Of a stretch of DNA of 64,000 nucleotides, positions 55,622 through 64,000 are shown piece by piece. Under the pieces are notes generated by a model. The model saw only the letters and a program-made list of their open reading frames with translations, was not told the origin of the DNA and ran no database searches. This stretch comes from Allantophomopsis cytisporea (taxonomy: Eukaryota; Ascomycota; Leotiomycetes; Phacidiales; Phacidiaceae). The position numbers and the translations under genes are program-made. The number at the start of each line of letters is the position of its first letter. Within the stretch, counting starts at the first letter, position 1. Location of the stretch: positions 1,550,001 through 1,614,000 of the forward strand of contig CP103025.1 in NCBI GenBank assembly GCA_024752435.1, given 5' to 3'.

Positions 55622-57424
55622 ATGGTAAGGCGCATACATTCATCAAACCCAAAGTACAGGTCTGACATATCTTAGAAGCAACGGATTCAACAACCGCGAG
55701 ATATGCCACATATTGGTATTGTTGGTGCAGGTGTGTCAGGTCTACGTTGTGCAGAGATCCTAATTCAGCATGGTTTTAAGGTCACCATTGTTGAAGGTCG
55801 AGAGAGAGTGGGCGGTAGGATGTGTCAGCATAAACTTCCCTCCGGTCACCTCGTAGACCTCGGTCCCAATTGGATTCATGGCTCAGTAGACAATCCAATC
55901 CTAGATATAGCCAAGCAAACTGGGAGCATAACTCATACTTGGGAGGAGACCCCAGCTGTTTATGATGAATCGGGAGCATCACTATCGGATGCAGAGTCTA
56001 ATGAGTTGTCCGAGTCGATGTGGGGGATAGTTCTTGAGGCATTCGAATATTCCAACAAGAATACCTCAACTATCGATTCCCAGGAAAGCCTTTATGATTT
56101 CTTCCTCGTCAAGGTTCAGGAGAAGTATCCTCCACCAAAGAATGAGTCTAATCCAGAAGTGTTTGAAGTTGCAGAGGCCGAGCAAGCACGAAAGCGAAAA
56201 CTAGTTCTGCAGATTGCTACTCTTTGGGGTGCATTCGTGGGAGGTCCTGTCGAAAGACAAACCTTGAAGTATTTCTGGCTAGAAGAATGTATAGATGGCG
56301 GTAAGTCTAAATCATGTCCACATTGTAAATCTCATATCTATGAATTTGCTACAATTGAGTAGCATCAGAGCTGACAAGACCTAGAAAATTTATTTTGTGC
56401 AGATACATATGAGAAGATGCTCGCACAGATATCAAAGACAGCAGTAGCAAAGGCAGATATGCGCTATTTGACTGAGGTCAAGAAGATCATTTCAGAGCCT
56501 CAAGAAGGCCAGCTTGATAAGGTGACAGTCGAGACAACAAAGGGCGATCGGATCACGTTCGACGAGGTTGTCATGACCGCACCACTTGGATGGCTACAGC
56601 AACACCCAAATACATTTGTACCCGCACTTCCAGATCGGCTATCAAAAGCTATTAATTCCATCGGTTATGGATGTCTTGAAAAAGTATACATAACCTTCCC
56701 AAGGGCGTTCTGGCAAGAAGTAACTGGATCAAATGTCCAAGGCAGTGAGGGGACGATCACACTAAACGGTACCAAGAACGTTGATGGCCCAAAGAAAGAA
56801 ACATTTGGCTTTGCACAATGTCTTCCTCCAACGTATGCCAGCAACAATCCCGAACGCTGGGGTCAGGAAATCGTCAACCTTGCAGGCCTTCCGGATTCCT
56901 GCGCCCAGCCAACACTTCTCTTCTACATTTTCGGCGAGCAGTCAAAGGCCCAGTCTGCAGAGCTAGCGAAGATGAAAAGCGATACCGAACGCGAACGATA
57001 CCTCAACAACTTCTACAAACCATACTATAGCCTCCTTCCAAACTACGCCGAGACAGATTCCAACTGTCAACCGTCTAATATATACGCTACGGACTGGCTC
57101 AAAGATGACCTCGCGGGCAATGGGAGTTACAGCAACTTCCAGACCGGCTTAGAGGAAGGCGATGAGGATATCATTGCCATGAGACAGGGTGTGCCAGATC
57201 GGGGTCTTTGGTTTGCTGGTGAGCATACCGCGCCTTTTGTAGCCTTGGGAACTGTCACCGGTGCTTATTGGAGCGGTGAACTCATCGGCAAGAAGATTGC
57301 TGCTGCTTATGGGGTGGGTGAAGAGGACCCAAGTATAGCTGTGGGAATTGGATTCGAGGTGAGTGATAAGAAAGAGAAGGAGGTCAATGTACGAGGGTTT
57401 GCAGATAAAGGGCTAGAAGCATAG
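55622..57424 (+). CDS. FMS1: Flavin-containing polyamine oxidase, Fms1-like
   Basis: Preferred model: exons 55622..55624 (only the ATG), 55676..56300 and 56385..57424, giving 555 residues starting MKQRIQQPRDMPHIG. A start at the downstream ATG 55703 (Met11) would also work. The FAD dinucleotide loop is GIVGAGVSG, then VEGRERVGGRM and DLGPNWIHG. The second splice rebuilds CIDGENLFCADTYEK. The C-terminus has LWFAGEHTAPFVALGTVTGAYWSGE, the second FAD contact. Such enzymes oxidise spermine or N-acetylpolyamines; yeast Fms1 uses this to make beta-alanine for pantothenate. No PTS1 is present (ends KGLEA), so it is probably cytosolic. Substrate choice is inferred only from family. Confidence 0.88.
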
Positions 57425-58499
57425 AGTGTACGTGTATAGAAGTCTCATAGATATAAGAAGACACTCTACCTTTTGTACCAGTATGGAACTTCTAGAGGTT
57501 TTGGACGCGGAATCATGATAAGTGCACTGTTAAATGAATACCAAGGAGAAAAGTACTAGATCAAGCCCCACTATAATCCTCAATATCCCTCAGATATCAT
57601 GAAGTGAATTCACAAGTAACCTACTCATGTATATCTAGTTTGCGAGCACTACATATCTATCCATCAACATTCCATGCTACATCCAAACCTGGAAATGCAA
57701 AGCATGAGCTACACAAAACCAACTCATGACAGCCACAGGCATATCCCACGACACCATCAGTGATCAGTGGCTATGAACCCACATAAATGCGGCAATAGTC
57801 AGCCCCAGCATGACAGGAAGACGCAAAGGATTGGGATATGCAATAAGCGCATCTCGCGTCTATTCGCAGTGGTGAAGGGTGATAATATTTGTAAGCCAAA
57901 GACTCATTTATGACCTTCTCGTGGTCGTTTCTTAGATAGAGCCATATTTGAGTACAGGACTTGTATATACGCCCTCATAGTCCCAAGCCGTGCGAACTCA
58001 TGGACAAAATGTTTGCGAGAGTTCACCCTATCTAGTGCCGCAGACGGCAAGGCTTCGTAGCATGCCCATGACTGTATCGACTTCACATGACATTCCATCC
58101 TAGACTGTGAATCATAAGATCAAGCAAGAACAATCTAAACGATCTATTCTCAACTAACTTTTCTATCTAACTGCCAAGTCCGCCATCAAAATCTCGCCAA
58201 CCACAATCAAAGAACTACGGATCTAAAGTCTAAGTCTGAATCGAGCAAAGACAACAAGATGACATAGAGGTGTGCAAAGCAAGACCCAATTTGGAGATCA
58301 AGAAATGAAAAGGAGAAAAACAGGAACAGACTTCGTAGCACACATGCATTGTCATATGATCCCACGAGCAATGCAACAAAATAGCAAAATCCAACCCTCA
58401 CCATGGGGTATTTCAAACTCCTGAAGGATACGATCCCAAGCTAACAAAGACATGAGTAAGAAAATTGACTGTAGAACTCTCGGCTGACGGTCGAGTCAA
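57425..58499. other. Spacer between convergent polyamine oxidase and HAD hydrolase genes
   Basis: About 1.1 kb; short unsupported ORFs only. Confidence 0.45.
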
Positions 58500-60066
58500 C
58501 TAAGCAGTAGGATTCGCCTTCTCTTCCGTAGGCGACGAGACAGCCGGCGTAGGCGCAGCGGAATCGTTGGGTGTTGGGTTGGCTGTTGACTCCTGGGAGA
58601 TTTCGGCGATGGCAGAATCCTTTCTGGTTGGCTTGGTAAGGCCCCTGTTGGCCATCTCCTTGAGCTTCTTGGTGAACTCACGTTTCATTCCGTGCTTGAC
58701 AGCGTCGAGAACAGTCTCAACAGTAACTCTGGGCTCATAGGCAGGGGTAGTACCCTTCTGGTAGACACCGGTCTCGACGAGAATAGAGTACCACTCGTTC
58801 TTGGCTTTGGCGTTGTATTGGTTGGTACCACGAATGTCTGACTCGGGAGTATCACCGACGAAGTAGACAGTCTCAGGTGGTGCGTTGATGCGGTGCTCAT
58901 CCTTGCGCCATTGTTGCAAAAGACGGGTAGCGAACTCAAATGTTCCGATTTGTGGTTTACCAAAGGCAATGGTTTCCAATTGCTTGCCCTTAGTGAGTGA
59001 CTCAAAGAGCATCTCAACCATCTTTCGGAGGGCACCCATACCAAGACGGACGTTCTCATGCTCGGCGGACCATACAATATCGTTGTGCGAGAAGTAGATT
59101 GGTGGTCCTTCATCGAAGGTCTCGGAGAGGGTTCCGATGTAACCACCCTTAGACATGGCAAGATCGAGCATGATTTGAACATCAGATGCCCAGTCTCTAC
59201 TATCAGCAAAGACGAAGATGGCTTCAATCTTAGTCTCCTTCATGTTGCGGCCATCTTTGGAATTTTTGAATTCCTCGGGGGTGAGCTTGCGGAAGGGAGT
59301 GGTGGCAGGAACGTCCTTGATAATATCTCCAGGGGTGATAACATCCTTGAAGCCATAACCTTCGGCTACTTGACGACACTTCTCTCCCTCACCTCCAACA
59401 ACAAGGATAGTCTCGTACTTGGCCACCATCTCTTTCATTGGTGTGTGACCACAGATGAACTGAGAAGGTGAAACTTCTATGTCAAGTTGTCTCGAGAGGT
59501 CGATACAACGCTCAGCTTCAGTCTTACCACCACCGTTTGTCAAAAAGATATACGGGCTACAAGCTGTCAGCAAAAAGTTTTTTTTGTTTTGTTTATGGAA
59601 TTGAGGAAGTGCGGGAAACTTACACTCTAACACCATACTCGTTTTCACCGTTCAGCACCTTCATAGCCTCAATAGCCTCTGGGATGGGTCTGCCACCTCT
59701 GATGAGAACTCCATCAATATCGAAGGCAAAAGCAAATGAATCGGCAGATGGATTCTCTGCAGGTGTTTTTGGGGAACCGGGTGTACCTGGGCTACTGCTC
59801 AAAGGGGTGTTGCGACCGGAAATTTCGTCCTCAAGATTCAAGGCGTTAAGTTCTTGTCTTGCAGCATCGATGGAAGCAGCAAAGCCATGAGAGTATGAGG
59901 CGGCTCTACCTTGTTGAACAAGCATGCGTGGAGGGACGACCACAACTGGTCCTCCTCCAGGAGCAAGATCTTCCTTGGTGGCAGTCATTGAGGATATTCT
60001 TCGTAGATCGGGTCTTTTGCCTCTTGGAATTAAAAGACCGTTGTCATTCTTGGATGTAGGCGCCAT
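58500..60066 (-). CDS. HAD-superfamily hydrolase, CECR5/HDHD5 type (YKR070W-like)
   Basis: Exons 60066..59624 and 59556..58500 give 499 residues. HAD subclass IIA: motif I FDIDGVL with Asp116/Asp118, motif II FLTNGGGKTEAE (rebuilt by the splice after YGVRV), and motif IV GDTPESDIRG. The block FICGHTPMKEMV and ILVVGGEGEKCRQVAEGYGF match the cat-eye-syndrome CECR5 family; yeast Ykr070w is mitochondrial and uncharacterised. Here an unusual 110-residue N-terminal extension, rich in Ser/Thr-Pro (SSSPGTPGSPKTP), precedes the fold and does not look like a presequence. The C-terminal 45 residues are again Pro/Thr/Ser-rich. The natural substrate is unknown. Confidence 0.9.
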
Positions 60067-60818
60067 GTTTGCGGGGAATTACACCACCTATTATAGAAAT
60101 CCGGAGGTTGTTGTGAAAGCTGGGGAAATGGGGAAATGGGGAAATGAGGAACAGGTGTCCAGGATAATGCGTCTATGGTACTGTGATGTTGCTCCTTCGT
60201 GCTTTTGCGTGCGTTGTATGTTGATGGTTGCTGCGTACAAGAGAGAATGCGGAGAGCAGTTCGAGGAAAGAAGTGGGTCCGGCTTATTCTAATGTGGTTT
60301 CCTATGTGCGAGTGAAACGTCGCCGTGGTTTGGACGCGGTAGGGTGTAGGTTGATGGTGGTTGTTGGCGGGATTCAATATGTACAAAGGCTTCGGAGAGT
60401 TTGGGTGCTTTTTCGTACGAATGAACGGATAGAGAGCTGGGATTCGTGACCACTGCGTGGCTAGGATGGGGCTGGTTTGTATTGAGGCTTGTATGACAAG
60501 TCGTATGAAATGCGGGAGTGAGTTTCTGGGGTGGTTGATGAAGAGGGATGGAGGGGGAGAGCAGAGGATGGAGGTTTTATGATTGAGGGGGATGATATGT
60601 ACATGGGGGACATAGAGGCCCAGGGTTCCACTATTGATGATGCTATGCTATGTACATACATACCTCAACTCGGTGTCTGTTGAGATTGATGATGATGGCT
60701 CCATTATTTTCGTTCACGGTTCACCAATTTTAACTGGAGGAATTGTTACGATCGAATAAGGTGCTGCGGAATAGCGTAGGACTATTTTACTTACCTCAGA
60801 CAGTTTAAATCAATGCCA

Positions 60819-60896
60819 GGGGGGGGGGCTTTTTTTTCTTTTCTTTTCTTTCTTTGGGTCGGTATTTGATTTTGATCACTTCTCTTTCTTTTCTTT
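60819..60896. repeat. G10 run followed by T8 and polypyrimidine tract
   Basis: Ten G, then T-rich ttttctttctttt sequence and a second tctttcttttctttgg run. Confidence 0.7.
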
Positions 60897-61192
60897 GGCT
60901 GTTTTGTGTTTGCCCTTGACCGCCGCTGACTTTGGTCGTAGACTATGGCTCATGAGTGGACGGATGGGAGGCAGTAGACAACCATCTGGGCTGGCTTTGT
61001 GTGGGTGTGGATTGGTTGCATTGAAGCCAATGATGACGATGAAAACATCCTAGAGCGCACCGAGTGTAGTCCGGTATTAAGTTGAGTCTTTGACAGCCTC
61101 ACCAACAGCCGAGCGTAAGAAAAGGGACTAGACTGCATTGAGGCTCAATCTTGGCTATAATGGCGGCATATGTGGGCGGAGAGAAGAGGGTA

Positions 61193-61252
61193 GGTGAGGT
61201 ACATGGTGAGGTACATGGTGAGGTACATGGTATGGTACATGGTGAGGTACAC
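61193..61252. repeat. Five tandem copies of GGTGAGGTACAT
   Basis: Units at 61193, 61205, 61217, 61229 and 61241. The fourth reads GGTATGGTACAT and the last ends in C; otherwise perfect. On the minus strand each unit gives ATGTACCTCACC. Confidence 0.85.
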
Positions 61253-61560
61253 AGGTAAGTATGATGATATGTACTACTGCGCCTGTTGAGGACTTTCAAA
61301 ATCCAACGGGGCGGATATAGTAAAATGAGTATCTGCTGTAGTACAGTACTGTACATACATATGCGGCTTGAGAGGAAAAGAAGGTTCATTGTGTGTAACC
61401 CATCCCATTCGCCTTTTCTGTTTACTTTCGCTTCTATTCTTCTATCCTATCGTACGCATATGATTTACCATGTGATATTCCATTTCTTTCCTTTCCTCTA
61501 CTATGCACTCTACTTTCCTGTTCTGTTCACTCGTGACTTCATCAATCTCGTATATACGTC

Positions 61561-61608
61561 TATCTCTCTATCTCTCTCTCTATCTATCTATCTATCTATC
61601 TATCTATC
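61561..61608. repeat. (TATC)n microsatellite
   Basis: TATCTCTC interruptions then about seven uninterrupted TATC tetramers. Confidence 0.85.
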
Positions 61609-61731
61609 CATATGTACTCAATCTACTCGGACTTTGCTGGTTGTCCGCCTTCGCACGCACGTATACATCCAACCAACATACTTTTCTTATTCGATGGGCC
61701 GGGGGCTGTGTGCGCGTATGTGAGTGATTTT

Positions 61732-61768
61732 CTGTGTGTGTGTGTGTGAGAGAGAGAGTGTGTGTGTA
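61732..61768. repeat. Compound (GT)n(GA)n(GT)n microsatellite
   Basis: About eight GT, then five GA, then five GT dinucleotides. Confidence 0.85.
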
Positions 61769-63870
61769 TCTGGATGTCAGGGGGTGTACTCTTGATCTTT
61801 TGATGTCGTTGCTTTTCCCATGTTCCTGGGTACGAGTGATCGGGCTAGTAGCGGGGTTACTCTGGCCTCGAGCCTGGGGCAAATGCAACAATACGTATGA
61901 GTACTCTACGGTCTGTATGTACATAGGATACTGAGCAGTACAACACTGGCAGCTTGCATCTTCGTCCCCCTGAAGCATTATCTATCTTCTCCGAAGGACT
62001 ATGCCTTTTCGTCCACTTGCTTCTCTGTTCGCTTTATCTGCTTGTTCGCGCTCAATTATATTGGTCTTACATGTCGTCGGTGACAGTGACTCGCCTTCTT
62101 ACTGTACAACTTTATGATGACGTTCAAAGGGAAGTGCATGAGAATCACATGAAAGCGAATCGCTTTGAAAAAGACCAATTGTGATAGAAAACAATCATTC
62201 TGACAATCGCTGTCGTATTCTCCCCCGCTGCTGCGCCTTGATGTTACTTTTTTACATTCTTTTTTCCCCCCCAGGGTTTTCTCTTGATGCTGGGGATAGT
62301 TGCATAGACGATAATGCCACGGGCTCAAACAGACACTTTTGCTCGGGGGTTTTGGATAGTATGACGCAGGCGTGCATGATCTAAGGGACTTGGAGGGGTA
62401 ATTAGAAGACCTTTGCAGGTAAGCGGCCTCTTTGGAGTGCGCCCGAGGTAATTACATAGCGTTTGGTTGTGCGTGAGTAACGCTGGGCGAGGGTATGAAA
62501 ATAAGGCCGCACGAGGAGCATGGGGCTTTGAGAACATGGGGGGTACGGGGCACAAGTCGGTGGAGGCACAACGCACAGGAGAGACCTTTGTGTGGGAAGG
62601 AGCATTGCTGGACAGCGCAATGTGATGATCCATCTTTCACTTTATCATTTGTGGTGAAATTATTCTTATTATTAGATTCTCTATCGTAAATCACCAGAAT
62701 TAAGATCTTTGGGTAATTAACGGTTTGGACACAATTATACATACGGAGTGCTGTGAATCTCTACCCCGTCTTGGATATTCTGGTATTCTTAGTATTCTTA
62801 ATGTAGTTGAGTAGAAAATACCTAGCCAAGAGATGCGCTACAGTGTAGTCAATCTTCCTACTTGAATTCACCTTTTCCCATTTTTGAGAATAGGTAATGA
62901 GTTGACTTCAATCTCTCTTTTCCCTTCTCTTTCGTACTCGACGCATATCTCATTCTCATTCATCGCACGCTCATAATCATATGACTTCCGACATGGTTCC
63001 TTACTCATATTGTTCTCTCAAGAAGTGCGTACACACAAGAATATGACATCAATAGCCGTGCTTGTTTCCCATGTTACATTCCTCCTACGATCTTGTTTCT
63101 CCGCCATTGACAACATCGTACATCGATGTTACTCCACTGATATGTGGACGAAGGTGGGATTCTGTGTTCTCGGATCACATCTTGACCAGGGAGTAGGCAA
63201 TGTCTGACTCCGAACAACTTTTTAATAATTATCTCGGACAAACTATCCATGATTAACAAACCACATTTCTCAATTTGCTTACCCAATTCCTGATCAAATT
63301 ATGTTTACATGATTGTTGAATACGTGTCACATTGCTCCAAGCCTATTCTCACTTCGATACATTAAATTTTATATCATTTCATGTATCGTAATACATCATC
63401 ACTGTCGACAGAACTGATGAAAGAACTCACTTGACACTTAATGCTTACTTTCACTTCATACCTCATCAATGCTGATTACAACGTCTGACCAGATTTATCT
63501 TCATCATATTAATGGATCTGATCACAATTGTAACAAGCATCTGAACAATGCTTCTTCAATACTTCTTACTCGTCCAAGATAGCGAAGTAGCTTTTTATAC
63601 GGCCCACAGCGTACATATGACTAATCTTCATCAATCTCTTCTTGCTCACCCATCCATATCCTGTAAACAAGACAGTTATCCCCTCGGCGATAGACACACA
63701 ATCTTATCCATTCATAGGTCCATGCCCAACAACCAAGCCGCCTTGGAGTTCATATGCATGTAAGTATAAAATCTGATATCATACATAGAAATAAGAAACA
63801 TAAGCAACAAAAGAAGCATCTATGAGATCGGAATAACCATATCCGCACAAAAATCTGCACCATTTCATAT

Positions 63871-64000
63871 TCAAGACAAAATAAAATTGATATACCCACA
63901 CAGGCAATCATTCGACTTCAACCAGTCGGTCATATTCTGCTCCGTAGTCTCACCATCGCTATGAGCACTATTTACGCTGGACAACCACATCGTCCACGAT
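63871..64000 (-). CDS. Possible last exon of a gene running off the window
   Basis: A minus-strand frame is open from the window edge to a TGA at 63871-63873, about 42 codons, reading ...TTEQNMTDWLKSNDCLCGYI... It is too short to identify and could be chance. The long empty spacer before it would fit the 3' end of a neighbouring gene. Confidence 0.25.
   Translation of the reverse strand, partial: SWTMWLSSVNSAHSDGETTEQNMTDWLKSNDCLCGYINFILS

Larger units (their letters stand above)
60067..63870. other. Gene-poor 3.8 kb region with microsatellites
   Basis: Holds a G10 run with polypyrimidine tract (60819-60896), a 12-bp tandem repeat (61193-61252), (TATC)n (61561-61608) and (GT)n/(GA)n (61732-61768). 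ORFs are short and fall within repeats; no RNA gene recognised. Confidence 0.55.

Noticed and set aside
61099..61389. 96-codon minus-strand ORF with CTSP repeats
   Set aside because: It is only the translation of the 12-bp tandem repeat and neighbouring sequence.

Overview
This window is nuclear DNA of a filamentous ascomycete (Pezizomycotina). The evidence is a set of complete eukaryotic genes with short GT-AG introns (mostly 49-110 nt), CTAAC/CTGAC-like branch sites, long intergenic spacers with microsatellites, and orthologues of fungal genes such as KEX1, ICE2, DPL1, IGO1, STF2, DRE2 and AIM34. Protein style and the many intergenic CCTTACC/TAGGTAGG tracts would fit a member of the Leotiomycetes/Helotiales, but genus cannot be fixed from the sequence alone. 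I see no transposon with coding capacity, no rRNA, tRNA or CRISPR, no secondary-metabolite cluster and no bacterial or viral segment.

Layout. 0-10 kb: NAA10 (NatA acetyltransferase), a short-chain dehydrogenase, cytosolic methionyl-tRNA synthetase divergent from LTO1, a second SDR with a possible mitochondrial leader, then PPCDC (coenzyme A synthesis) divergent from GRX5. 10.9-15 kb: two genes I do not recognise (a basic coiled-coil protein and a four-helix membrane protein, convergent) and a 480-residue Ser/Thr-rich protein, also unrecognised. 18-34 kb: branched-chain aminotransferase, RAE1 nuclear pore/mRNA export WD40 protein, KEX1 carboxypeptidase, STF2-like hydrophilin, a GNAT acetyltransferase, DRE2, and an AIM34-like mitochondrial SAP protein. 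37-49 kb: ICE2, MYG1, endosulfine IGO1, SFM1 methyltransferase, sphingosine-phosphate lyase DPL1 and a GT34 mannosyltransferase. 51-60 kb: a cytochrome b5/acyl-CoA dehydrogenase fusion, endonuclease III NTH1, an FMS1-like polyamine oxidase and a CECR5-type HAD hydrolase. 60-64 kb is a long gene-poor stretch with several microsatellites and perhaps the last exon of a gene that continues beyond the window.

The genes are mostly housekeeping and do not form one obvious pathway. Four touch iron-sulfur biology (LTO1, GRX5, DRE2 and the FeS enzyme NTH1), two belong to the quiescence/stress programme (IGO1, STF2), and several act in the secretory pathway or ER (KEX1, ICE2, DPL1, mannosyltransferase). 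The best candidates for something undescribed are the unrecognised genes at 10.9-15 kb. Other points of interest are introns placed inside or directly after start codons, a mannosyltransferase without the usual DXD, and the recurrent CCTTACC/TAGGTAGG motif in upstream regions.

Exon coordinates were deduced by hand from reading frame, splice consensus and family alignment from memory; every spliced CDS reported sums to a multiple of three.
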